Assembly: GCA_963849635.1 (NCBI GenBank) | Contig: CAWKIA010000028.1 | Coordinates: 124,001 to 188,000, forward strand | DNA from: CAVRUD01 sp963849635 | GTDB lineage: Bacteria; Chloroflexota; Chloroflexia; Thermomicrobiales; UBA6265 | DNA: 64,000 bases | Direction: 5' to 3' | Shown: piece by piece, positions 53,653-62,844 of the stretch | Numbering within the stretch: the stretch's first letter is position 1 | How the letters are laid out: each line of letters starts with the position of its first letter | Notes under the pieces: generated by a model | The model's input: only the letters and a program-made list of their open reading frames with translations | What the model was told of the DNA's origin: nothing | Databases searched by the model: none | Position numbers and translations under genes: made by a program

Positions 53653-55067
53653 TCTGGTACGGGTACGGTGACGAAGCCGCCCAGACCGCGGAGGTGCCCG
53701 CATGCCCCAGTCTGCCACACCCGTCTTCCGCTTCGGCGGACCGGCCACCCTGCCGCTGGAGGCGACCTTCGATGGCGGGCGCCTGACCTCCGACGGCGGC
53801 CTGCCGTGGCTGGCCGAGGCCGAGGCTGCCCTCGGGCTGTGCGCGCTTCGCCGGCGCCGTGCCCGAGTGGCGCACGGGCCCGGTGGTCCACCCCGTCGCC
53901 GCGCTGGTCCGCCAGCGCGTCTTCCAGATCGCCTGCGGCTACGAGGACCAGGACGACGCCGACGCGTTGCGCACCGACCCGCTGCTGAAGCTGGTGTGCG
54001 GCCGGCTGCCCGAGACCGGGGCCGACCTGGCCAGCCAGCCGACGCTCTCCCGCCTGGAGAACGCCGTCGACGAGGCGCCTGCGCCCGGCTGGCCGACGCT
54101 GCTCGCCGCCTACCTGCGAGAGCGCGGGCGCGACGGCCGCCCCTGCCGGATCCTGCTCGACCTGGACGGCACCGACGACCCGACCCACGGCGACCAGGAG
54201 GGCGCGGCCTACCACGGCTACTACCGCCAGCACATGTACCACCCGCTGCTGATCTTCGATGGCGAGACCGGCCAGCTCCTCGCCGCCGTCCTGCGCCCTG
54301 GCAACGCCCACGCCAGCCAGGGCGCGGTCACCGTGCTGGAGCGGCTGGTGCCCGCGCTGCGGGGGCGCTGGCCGGGCGTGGCCATCGAACTCCGCGCCGA
54401 CAGCGGCTTCGCGGTGCCGGCCCTCTACGCGTTCTGCGAGGAGGCGGGCATCGGCTACACGATCGGCCTGGTTCCCAACCCGCGCCTCGCGGCGCTCGCC
54501 GCGCCGCTGCTGGCCGAGGCCGAGCAGCGGCGGGACGACACCGGCGCGGAGAAGGTGCGCCTGGCCGGGGAGGCGTCCTACCGGGCGGCCACCTGGCCGC
54601 GGGCGCGGCGGGTGGTCTTCAAGGCCGAGGTCCTGGCCAAGGGGCCGAACACCCGCTTCGTGGTGACCAGCCGCGCCGCCGAGCCGGCGGCCCTCTACGA
54701 CTGGTACGTCGACCGAGGCGAGCCGGAGGGCTGGATCAAGGACTTCAAGCGGGCCTGCTTCGGCGACCGCCTCTCCTGCCACCGCTTCCTCGCCAACCAG
54801 TTCCGCCTGCTCCTGCACGCGGCTGCCTACTGGCTGCTGGACACCCTGCGCCGTTGGCTGGTGGCCCGCGCCGTGCCGCGGGTGCAACTCGACACGCTGC
54901 GGCTCCGCCTTCTCAAGGTCGGCGGCCGCGTCTGGCAACAGACCGACCGCGTCCGCCTGCGCCTCGCGTCCAGTCATCCGGGGCAGCCCCTCTGGGCGCA
55001 CCTCGCCGCCGCACGCGGCCTCCGTGAATAATCCAGGCTAGGAGTCCTTGGTAGATCCGGGCAGACG
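53653..55067 (+). mobile_element. IS1380-family insertion sequence (ends approximate)
   Basis: The transposase gene and short non-coding ends that separate the two parts of a regulator gene. The borders are set by where regulator sequence stops (after VADDNGAPL near 53652) and resumes (PVEMIVAALHG at 55068). No matching terminal inverted repeats or target-site duplications could be paired by eye, so the exact ends are not known. Confidence 0.6.
53702..55031 (+). pseudogene. IS1380-family transposase, single frameshift
   Basis: About 443 residues after repair. The first frame (from 53702) has ATLPLEATFDGGRLTSDGGL and WLAEAEAALGL; the second (from about 53845) continues AGAVPEWRTGPVVHPVAALV and the catalytic parts: LLDLDGTDDPTHGDQEG (first Asp), ELRADSGFAVPALYAFCE (second Asp) and YVDRGEPEGWIKDFKRA (the Y-R-E-K region with the final Glu). 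Deleting one T near 53842 joins the frames. A DDE transposase moves the element by cut-and-paste or copy. All three catalytic residues are present, so it might be active if the shift is a sequencing error. Confidence 0.85.
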
Positions 55068-55136
55068 CCGGTAGAGATGATCGTTGCGGCACTGCATGGT
55101 CGGCGTCTGCTGCTGGTGCTGGACAACTTCGAACAG
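55068..55136 (+). pseudogene. Second fragment of the interrupted regulator
   Basis: Reads PVEMIVAALHGRRLLLVLD followed by NFEQ, the Walker B region that belongs directly after the end of the fragment at 53334-53652. After NFEQ the family sequence (which should continue with a helical segment) is lost. This shows that the regulator lost its C-terminal half in addition to the insertion. Confidence 0.7.
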
Positions 55137-55138
55137 TC

Positions 55139-55783
55139 CTGTTTGCCGCGCGTTGAAGTCGGACCTCCTCCGGGCCGCTTTCCAGGACTGAGTGACCTGC
55201 TGGAAGACGTCTGCCTGCGCCCGTTCGAAGTCACTGTCCGGCAAGGGCCGAACGAGGGCCAGGAATACCTCGGCGCGCTGGCGATCAAGCTCTCCGACGG
55301 CGGCGCAATCGAGGAGGGTTATTTCGAACCTCCGATGGCGATGATTTCCCGGTGGTCGGGAAGGCCACGGGGGCGGTCCATCAGCATGCTGATCACCTTG
55401 GCCGACGGCCAGACGGTCTACGGCGTTGGCGTCGGCGAGCAGGAAGTCGGAGCCTGCGCTGGTCAGATGGGCGGACCGCTCGTCGGGCCAGAGCCGGGCG
55501 ACATGGGCGACTGGGCGGTCCTCGATCTGGCGATCCAGCCCGGGCGCGCCGCTCCCAGATTTGCAGGGATGCCTTCAGTCGTGCCGGACTGCTTCGGTTC
55601 GGCTGCACCGAGCCGGCCGGACCGGGCGTATGCCGGGAGCCTGCTTGCAATTCGGCTGCTGCGGGCGCGGGGACTTCATCTAGCCCACCTGACGATTCCT
55701 GGCCGGACCGATTCGAGATCGGCCAGGAAAATCGCTCCACTATTCCGACATTACGATGCGCACATGCGCGGAGGGATCGCTTC
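55139..55783. other. Unassigned 645-base stretch, open on both strands
   Basis: A plus-strand frame runs without a stop from 55077 to 55811 (segments such as GQEYLGALAIKLSDG and MLITLADGQTVYGVG), and a codon-aligned antisense frame is also open from about 55560 to 55038 (segments such as LDRQRAEVFLALV and PLPDSDFERAQADVF). Each reads in part like a protein, and neither is recognised. In GC-rich DNA aligned antisense frames often remain open, so only one, or neither, is a real gene. It may be the remnant of genes lost around the transposon. Confidence 0.35.
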
Positions 55784-56414
55784 ATGTACCTCTCCGCGGT
55801 CTTCGTTCTGATGCTCATGATCGGTCTTCTGGCCCCCTGCACCGAACTCCGGGTCCGCACTGGCCCAGGGGGCTACACCCATGCCGGCCGACACGGTGGT
55901 CTTGCCGCTCGCCCCCGACCCCGCCACGCCGCTGCACGGTCGAGCCACGCCCACGTGCCGAGGTTCAGGCCATCTGGGAAGAGATCAAGTGACGACGTCG
56001 ACAGCGACGCCGGCGGCCGACCCCGCGCCATTCGACGCGCCGCACGGTGAACCGGCCGAGGACGAGACCACCAGGCGACACGGCCGTCATAGTCGAGGTG
56101 ATCGCCTGTACCGCCAACGGTAACTCGGGCCTGCAAGACGCCGCCCTCGTGACCGATCGGCCATCTGCGCGACAGCAACAATCTGCTCGGTCTGCCGGAG
56201 GAAGAGTTCGAGGCATTCTTCACCGAGAGCCCGGAGCCGTCCGCTCGAGAGCACTGGCTGATGGTCTACGCCGTCGCCGACGTGATCGTCCTGCCGGATG
56301 GCCGCGATCGGAGCGCGACCGGACATCATCGTGCCGGGCCATGGCCATTACCGCAACGACTATCTGATCTTCGCCGAGGTCGATGGCCGATGGCTGATCG
56401 ACTTCAGTTACTAA
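55784..56414 (+). pseudogene. Putative lipoprotein, frameshifted
   Basis: Starts at ATG 55784 with GGAGGG eight bases upstream. The first 20 residues form a lipoprotein signal (hydrophobic helix, then LLAPC as a lipobox-like site). The next pieces, in shifting frames, read ADTVVLPLAPDPATPLHGRA, PAADPAPFDAPHGEPAEDET, GLPEEEFEAFFTESPEPSAR and finally DIIVPGHGHYRNDYLIFAEV DGRWLIDFSY in short blocks, ending with TAA at 56412-56414. At least three indels are needed to join them. The C-terminal part resembles NTF2-like secreted domains. It would be a secreted or anchored protein of about 205 residues of unknown role. Confidence 0.55.
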
Positions 56415-56534
56415 GGACCGAACAGTTACCCCGTCGATTAGCGACGACCAGACGCCCTACGGCGTGGACGAACAGGAAGTGGGCGCCTGCCCTTTGGCGT
56501 CCTATAGTTCGAACCCCAACAGGAGTCATGTCAG

Positions 56535-56978
56535 ATGAGCAACACCGCCTCCAGCGACCCGACCAACATCATCCGGGCGTTCTACGACGCCGTAAATACC
56601 AGCCAGATCGACCAGATTCGGCCGTATCTCGCTGACGACATCGTCGTGCACACCCTAATTCCGGGATTCGCACCCGGCCGTCAGGGATTCGAAGCATTCA
56701 TGGGGCTCTACTACAGCGCATTTCCGGTGCAGCACATCGATGTGGAGCAGGTCATTTCCCAGGGCGACCGCGTAGCAGTGCTCCACACCCACCACCTGAC
56801 CCACGGCGGTGAGTTCGCTGGGATTGCTCCCACCGGAAAGTCCGTGACGATCGAAGGGCTCGAGCTCTACCGCATCTCCGGCGGGCAAATCGTCGAGATG
56901 TGGCATCACGATGACCTGCTCAGTCTTCTCCAGCAACTCGCTCCCGAACGGTTCGCCGCGCCGAGCACGCCGTCTTAG
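56535..56978 (+). CDS. SnoaL-like (NTF2 fold) protein, ester cyclase-type
   Basis: A 147-residue single-domain protein of the SnoaL/NTF2 superfamily. It shows IIRAFYDAVNTSQIDQIRPY, DIVVHTLIPGFAPGRQGFEA, GDRVAVLHTHHLTHGGEFAG and EGLELYRISGGQIVEMWHHD, the pattern of SnoaL-type polyketide cyclases and related small enzymes. The reaction is unknown; these domains are common as hydrolases, isomerases or binding proteins. The ATG at 56535 has AGGAG about ten bases upstream, and an ATG at 56528 in another frame is nearer. It lies alone, about 130 bases before the molybdopterin oxidoreductase gene. Confidence 0.85.
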   Translation: MSNTASSDPTNIIRAFYDAVNTSQIDQIRPYLADDIVVHTLIPGFAPGRQGFEAFMGLYYSAFPVQHIDVEQVISQGDRVAVLHTHHLTHGGEFAGIAPTGKSVTIEGLELYRISGGQIVEMWHHDDLLSLLQQLAPERFAAPSTPS

Positions 56979-57105
56979 GCTGGCGCACCTTTCCGCTCTG
57001 TCATCGCCGTAAGAACTCTGTCGTACCCGTTGCCTATCCTCGACAGCAGTACGAGCGGAGAGCGCCTGGGCGCTCTGGCAAGCATGGCCGTGGGGATGGT
57101 GCGCA

Positions 57106-58785
57106 GTGTCGGTAAGAAATCGGCTGGCGGTGATTGCGGCGGGGCTGCTTTCGGGGCTGGTGGCGGGCCTGGGACTCACCCTGATCCAGCTCGCGATGCG
57201 GAGATGGTGGGGCATCTCGCCGCCGCAGGAGATGATCCCGGATCGGTTCGCCCCGACCCTCAGCGTGGACCGCTTCATCGAGTTGGTCAACGAGTACGGC
57301 TACAACGACCTCAAGCGGTTCGGTATCCAGGCGGGGCTCACCGGCCTGCTCGTCGCCGCCACCGCGATCGGCGTCGGCTACGCCTTGATCTCGGAGCGCC
57401 GATCCGCGCGCGCCAGGGGTCGGCAGGTAGTCGGCACGAATCCAACCGGCCTGGCGTACGTGGTCATCGCATTCGTGGTGCTCTACGCCGCTTCGCTCGC
57501 GGTGCTCTGGCCGAACCTCGATACGAACACGAAGGGCCTGCCGCCAAGCCAGGCGCGTCTTGTCACGGCGGCGGGCTACTTTGGCGCCTATCTCTCCTAC
57601 GCCTTGCTGCTGATCGGAACCTATTGGTTCATGACGCGGTGGATTCGTCAGGGCCAGCCTGGGCCGGCTGTCTCGCCGCTTGCCGGTGGAGAGACAACTC
57701 TTTCACCGCAGTCCGGTTCGGTCGCTGGCGAGCCCGGTCGGTTCCGCCAGCCGGTCCCGCGGCGCGCAGTCGTCGCGGCGCTGGTTGGCGCGCTGTTTGC
57801 CTGGCCATCTGTTCGATTGCTGCGCCGGTTCGAGGACCGGGCGACCTTTGCCTACGACGGCCGGCGCTATTCCGGGCCGGGCATTCAGGCGATCACGCCG
57901 CAGGACAAGTTCTACACGGTGACCAAGAACACGGTCGATCCGGACGTCGATCGTGATGTGTGGCGGCTGGAGGTCAACGGCCACGTCGAGCGGTCCCATA
58001 CCTACGACTTCGACGAGTTGGCCGCCTTTCAGTCAACCACTCAACTGACGACTCTGATGTGCATAAGCAATCACGTCAGCGCAGGACTCATGAGCAATGC
58101 GGAGTGGCGCGGGGTGCCGATGGCCGATCTGCTCTTCGCTGCCGGGGTCAAGCCGGGGGCGGTGGAGGTCGTCCTGCGTGGCGCCGATGGCTATACCGAC
58201 ACCTTTGCGATCGATAAGGCGCTCGATCCGACGACCCTGGTCGTCTACGAGATCAATGGGGAGCCCCTGTCCCGCATCCACGGCTTCCCGGTTCGGATCA
58301 TCGTGCCGGGGCTCTTCGGCGAGAAAAACGTCAAGTGGGTCACCGGCATCGAGGTCGTGACCAGCGACGTCAAGGGCTTCTACGAGCAGCAGGGCTGGGG
58401 ACCGAACTTCGAGATCCCGACCCGCTCCGACTTCTTCGCCCCGGCGATGAACAGCGGCAACCGATCGTTCCGCGAGCCGTTCGCGCTCAATCAGCCGGCG
58501 ACGCTGCGTGGCCGGGCCTTCGGCGGCGCCCGGGACATCTCGAAGGTCGAGATCAGCCTCGATGACGGCGAGACCTGGCAGGAGGTCACCACCTTCGACT
58601 ACCAGGGCACCAACCTGACTTGGAAGTTCTGGAGCTACCGATGGACTCCTCGCCAGGCGGGTGAATTCGTCCTCGCCGTTCGCGCCTACGACGGCACCGG
58701 TGCGCTCCAGCCAGTCGAGCCGCTGCCAAGCGATCCCCGCGAGGGCACGACGGGCATGCACCGCGTGCGAGCGACCGTGGAATAG
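57106..58785 (+). CDS. Membrane-anchored molybdopterin oxidoreductase (sulfite oxidase/YedY-like)
   Basis: A 559-residue fusion protein. Residues 1-240 contain five membrane helices (about 8-28, 76-96, 115-135, 155-175 and 221-240), a different arrangement from the separate YedZ subunit of E. coli. The second half is a sulfite oxidase-type domain: DRDVWRLEVNGHVERSHTYD, the molybdenum-binding Cys319 in TLMCISNHV, EWRGVPMADLLFAAGVKP, RIHGFPVRIIVPGLFGEKNV and a C-terminal dimerisation domain (EISLDDGETWQEVT). It probably oxidises or reduces a small sulfur or sulfoxide compound outside or at the membrane. The GTG at 57106 gives the start. It is intact and convergent with the LuxR gene. Confidence 0.9.
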   Translation: MSVRNRLAVIAAGLLSGLVAGLGLTLIQLAMRRWWGISPPQEMIPDRFAPTLSVDRFIELVNEYGYNDLKRFGIQAGLTGLLVAATAIGVGYALISERRSARARGRQVVGTNPTGLAYVVIAFVVLYAASLAVLWPNLDTNTKGLPPSQARLVTAAGYFGAYLSYALLLIGTYWFMTRWIRQGQPGPAVSPLAGGETTLSPQSGSVAGEPGRFRQPVPRRAVVAALVGALFAWPSVRLLRRFEDRATFAYDGRRYSGPGIQAITPQDKFYTVTKNTVDPDVDRDVWRLEVNGHVERSHTYDFDELAAFQSTTQLTTLMCISNHVSAGLMSNAEWRGVPMADLLFAAGVKPGAVEVVLRGADGYTDTFAIDKALDPTTLVVYEINGEPLSRIHGFPVRIIVPGLFGEKNVKWVTGIEVVTSDVKGFYEQQGWGPNFEIPTRSDFFAPAMNSGNRSFREPFALNQPATLRGRAFGGARDISKVEISLDDGETWQEVTTFDYQGTNLTWKFWSYRWTPRQAGEFVLAVRAYDGTGALQPVEPLPSDPREGTTGMHRVRATVE

Positions 58786-58791
58786 GGCAAC

Positions 58792-61160
58792 TTACGACCC
58801 GGCATCAGCGATCCCGAGCCGATGAGCGATGGCAACGGCTGCGCCCCTGGTCGTCACGTTCAGCTTGGCGAAGATGCGCTCCAGGTGAGAACTCACCGTC
58901 GATGGGCTGATTGACAACCGGTCTGCCAGTTGGGCATTGGTCAGGCCTACGGCCAGCAGCCGGAGCACCTCCGTCTCTCGCCGGGTCAGGCTAAACGGCA
59001 CCCCATCCGGTTCGCCGCGATCACCGGTGGGTGCTGGAGGTGTGGGTACACCCTCGATGATTGCCGCCAGGGCGGTTGCGGCTCGATCTGCATACTCCGA
59101 CGGAGTCAGCTGGCTCCCAGATGCTCGCAGCTCAATTGCCGCGTCGGCTCCAAGCGCCGCATCGACAGTGGCGTCCGCTCGCTCGTAAAGGTCGCGTTCC
59201 GGCAGGAAGAGAGCAAGTCCAACCTCGTCACGCACGGCGTTGCCCGCGCCGAACAGAATGGCGGCGTCTTCGGGCCGTCCCGTGGCGACAAGGAGCGCAG
59301 CGATGCCAGGTAGCAGGATGGAGGCATCTTCGAGACGGCCCCGCTCGCGAAGCTCTCCCGGCCAGCTGAGGCCGATGTCGCTGAGTAACGACGCGAATTG
59401 CCTCGCGCTGGCGACGAAATCGCCTCGTTCACGTGCCAGGTTGGCCAACCAGTTTCGGGCAACGAACTCCCCGATCGGGTCCGCTGCCGCCTTTGCCAGC
59501 GCCAGCCCCTCCAGACTGTATCGTTCGGCCGCGTCGAGATCGCCCAGGCCAGTCGCGACGATCCCGCGATGCACAACCGATTGCGCGGCAAGGTCTGGAG
59601 CCGTGTCCTGAAGGAGCGGGAAGGCCTCTTCGTACATTCGGTCGGCTGGTTCGTATGCTCCCCGGTCCTCCGCCAGGACTCCAAGGAAGAACAAGGCCGC
59701 ACCGGTTGTGCGTCTGTCGTCCAGGGTCGCGGCCGAAGGTGAGTGCCTCGCGGAGGAGACGCTCAGCCTTGGTGTCATCGCCGAGATAGTGGCTGAGGAC
59801 GCCGAGACCAAGGAGCGCCTTCGCTCGGGCAGCGGACACGGTCGCGCTCGTGCGGGCAAGACTGGCTTCGAGCCAGGCCGATCCTTCTCGTAAGTAGCTG
59901 TGGGCGTACCAGAACTGCGACATCGCCGCCACCAACTGCAGCGCATCCTCGGGATCTCCATGGGAGTGGAGCCATTCGAGGGCGGACCGAACGTTTGCAT
60001 GGTCGCGTTCAAACAGATCCCACGCCCTGGCTCCTGGAGTGCGCGCCAGACGTTCGGCCCAGATGCGCACGTAGTCCGCGTGGGACTGGCGGAGCTTGAA
60101 CTCTTCTCCGCTTTCGACCAGGCGCTCGCGCGCGTACTCACGCACCGTTTCCAGCATGGAGTAGCGTAGATCGCTCTCGTTGCCGGCGACTTGTAGGAGG
60201 CTCCGCTCAACCAGGGCCGAAACGGCATCCAGTACCGCATCACTGTCGGCGATGACCTCGGCCGCGGCGTCAAGGTCGAACCCACCGGTGAAGACCGCAA
60301 ACGCGCGGAAGGCGGCTTGCTCTTCGGCCCCGAGCAGCTCGTAGCTCCAACCGATCGCCGCGCGCATGGTCTTCTGCCGTTCGGGCAGCGTACGATTGCC
60401 TCCCCGGAGGAGGCTCAGCCGGGAATTGAGTCGGAGCAGAAGCGCTTCTGGCGTGAGCACTCGGCACCATGCGGCCGCCAGCTCGATCGCCAGCGGCAGC
60501 CCGTCCAGTCGCCGGCAGATCTCGGAGATCGTCGCGGCGTTGCGTTCGGTGATGGCGAACCCAGGTCGAACACTGCGGGCACGTTCTACGAAGAGGGCGA
60601 CCGCCGGCGAAAGTGCATCGGTATCAGGCGCTGTTGCTTCGTCATCGGCGCCCTGGCAGGGCAAGCGGCGATAGCGGAAACTCCTGCTCCCCAGCGACGC
60701 GCAACGGCTCGCGGCTTGTGGCAAGGATCTGGACGTTTGGGCACACATCGAGCACCGTGGCGATTGCCGGCGCCGCCGCCGTCACCTGTTCCAGATTGTC
60801 TAAGACGAGCAGGACTTCCGCCGCGCCGAGCGCGCGTTGCAGGTGGACCAACGGCGCCTCTGACCCGACGTCATGGACCCCAACCGCCCTGGCGATGGTT
60901 GGAATGACGAGGTCGGGGTCGCGGATCGGGGCAAGGTCGACGAAGACCGCGCCGCCGTTCCAACCGTGGGCTAGGTCCACCGCGAATTGGGTGACCAGGC
61001 GCGTCTTGCCGACACCGCCGGCGCCGACGACAGTCACCAACCGCCTGTGGCCATCACGGATGAGTGTGGTGATCGCGTAGAGCTCTCGCTCTCGCCCGAC
61101 CAGGCTGGTTAGCGGAGCGACAATGGCGCGCGGTCGTGGCGGAGGCTCATTCACTGGCAC
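58792..61160 (-). pseudogene. LuxR-family regulator with STAND ATPase domain, two frameshifts
   Basis: About 790 residues after repair. The N-terminal ATPase part (60642-61160) has SLVGRERELYAITTLIRDG, Walker A VGAGGVGKTR and LLVLDNLEQVTAAAPAIATV; the middle frame (59429-60748) has LPLAIELAAAWCRVLTPEAL, WSYELLGAEEQAAFRAFAVF and TPR-type repeats; the last frame (58792 onward) has more repeats and the DNA-binding end LTRRETEVLRLLAVGLTNAQ with LSISPSTVSSHLERIF. The breaks lie near 60650 and 59745. Such proteins bind ATP and an inducer, then activate transcription through the LuxR helix-turn-helix. The GTG at 61160 overlaps the aminotransferase stop, so the two genes form an operon. Confidence 0.88.
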
Positions 61161-62593
61161 TATACCGGCGGGTGTGATGTCCCGATCGTCCCCAGTCGTT
61201 TCCCGAGTTCGTCAAGTGACTCGACGAGAATCGCCACGACCCGGTCGACCTCATCCTTCGTGATTACCAGCGGCGGGCAGAGTTGGGTCGTCGGGTCGTT
61301 GCGGTCGTCGTTGCGCAGGATCAGGCCGCGCGCCTTCATCTGGTCAGTCAGCCAGCCGAGCAGCTCCGGATCCTCCGGGCTGGCCTTGGTCGCCTTATCG
61401 GTGACCAACTCGACCCCGAGGAATAACCCGGCCCCGCGGATATCGCCGACGTTCGGGTGGTTGGCGAAGGCTGATTCCAACTCGGATCGTAGGTAGGCTC
61501 CGGTTGCTTTCGCCTGACCGGCCAGGTCCTCCTCAAGAAAGATGTCCAGATTCGCCAGCGCGGCCGCACAGGAGACCGGGTGCCCGCCGAAGGTCAGGCC
61601 GTGGGAGAAGCCCGGCCCCTCGCCCACGAAGGTATCGGCCACCGATTTCCGGACCATCACGGCTCCCAGCGGCGCGTAGGACGAGGTGATTCCCTTGGCC
61701 AGCGTGATCACGTCTGGTTCGACGCCAAAGTAGGTCGAGCCAAACAACTCGCCCAGGCGGCCGAATCCGCAGATCACCTCGTCCATGATCATCAGGATGC
61801 CGGTCTCGTCGCACAGCTTGCGGATCTTCTTGAAGTAGTCCATCGAGCCAGGCGGAATGCAACCCCCCGCGTTCTGCACCGGCTCGGTGATAATCGCCGC
61901 GACTTGCTCCGGCCCCTCGAACTCGACCAGCCGCTCGATCTCGTCGTAGCACATCAGGGAGCAGGCTGGGGCGTCCTTGCAGTATGGGCACCGGTAGCGG
62001 TGCGACATCGGTGCGTGGCGGGCCCCTGGCACAAGTGGCCCGAATTGAGCCCGAGCGTACGACAATCCGTTGACCGAGAGCGCGCCCATGGTCGTGCCGT
62101 GGTAGGCCACCCGGCGTGAGATCGTCTTCCAACGATGGGGGAAACCCTTGAGCGTCTGATACTGCTTGGCCAGCTTCAGGGCACTCTCGACGGCCTCGGA
62201 GCCGCCAGAGGTGAAGAACGCCCGGGCATCGCCGCCGAGCGGAACCAGATCGCTCAGCCGGTCGGCCAGGACAGCGGCGGGAACGCTCGCATACCCGAAC
62301 GGATTGACGAAAGGCATCATTTCAAGTTGGGCCAGCATCGCCTCGACGATGCGCCGCCGTCCGTAACCCGCGTTGACGGAGTAGATCCCGGCGAGGAGGT
62401 CGAGGTAGGCGTTCCCCTCCATGTCCCAGACGGTACTTCCCTCGCCTTTGACCAATACGAGCGGGCGGTGCTCCGGGTTGTAGTGGGACTGCATCTGGGT
62501 GAAGTGGAGGAAGAGGTTGTCGCGGATCGCCTCTCGCACCCTGCCCGGATCGTAGCCAGGCGCCAGCTCCGGGGAACTCGTCGTCAACGTCAT
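61160..62593 (-). CDS. Class III (PLP-dependent) aminotransferase
   Basis: A 477-residue aminotransferase of the omega-amino acid or diamine type. Motifs: TSGGSEAVESALKLAKQYQT (phosphate-binding Ser-Gly region), MDEVICGFGRLGELFG with Asp271 contacting the PLP nitrogen, and TLAKGITSSYAPLG with Lys300 forming the Schiff base. A cysteine cluster (Cys202, 205, 211, 215 in RCPYCKDAPACSLMC) may bind a metal or form disulfides. It transfers amino groups from an omega-amino acid or similar donor to pyruvate or 2-oxoglutarate. It is intact. The LuxR regulator starts one base into its stop codon, so the two are co-expressed, and the regulator may sense its substrate. Confidence 0.88.
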   Translation of the reverse strand: MTLTTSSPELAPGYDPGRVREAIRDNLFLHFTQMQSHYNPEHRPLVLVKGEGSTVWDMEGNAYLDLLAGIYSVNAGYGRRRIVEAMLAQLEMMPFVNPFGYASVPAAVLADRLSDLVPLGGDARAFFTSGGSEAVESALKLAKQYQTLKGFPHRWKTISRRVAYHGTTMGALSVNGLSYARAQFGPLVPGARHAPMSHRYRCPYCKDAPACSLMCYDEIERLVEFEGPEQVAAIITEPVQNAGGCIPPGSMDYFKKIRKLCDETGILMIMDEVICGFGRLGELFGSTYFGVEPDVITLAKGITSSYAPLGAVMVRKSVADTFVGEGPGFSHGLTFGGHPVSCAAALANLDIFLEEDLAGQAKATGAYLRSELESAFANHPNVGDIRGAGLFLGVELVTDKATKASPEDPELLGWLTDQMKARGLILRNDDRNDPTTQLCPPLVITKDEVDRVVAILVESLDELGKRLGTIGTSHPPV

Positions 62594-62844
62594 TCCACAC
62601 GCTCCCTTCGCATCGCGCGACTGGCAGGTCAGTGTCAGAATTCTTTCGTGCCGCGCATTCTACGGCAGCAGTGGACAAGCGCGATAGACCGGCCGCGGCC
62701 ATCACGCCCGCGCTTGCGCGAGCCGGAGAACATGCAGGGACACACTTCGCCTGCGCGAACTCCGGGGTGTTGAGCCCAGGATTACCACCTGGTCTCCTGG
62801 GGCCGCGTGCCCATGCTCGAGGGTGTGCGCAGGAAGTGTCGGGA

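Noticed and set aside
53702..53860. Programmed frameshift in the IS1380 transposase
   Set aside because: IS1380 transposases are made from one frame, and no slippery A-run is present at the junction.
53600..55100. Terminal inverted repeats of the IS1380 element
   Set aside because: Neither 53600-53700 nor 55020-55070 could be paired into convincing matching ends by eye.
55139..55783. A methylaspartate ammonia-lyase or enolase-like gene in the plus-strand frame
   Set aside because: Only a short phrase (MLITLADGQTVYGVG) resembles those families, the active-site residues are not found, and a codon-aligned antisense frame looks equally plausible.
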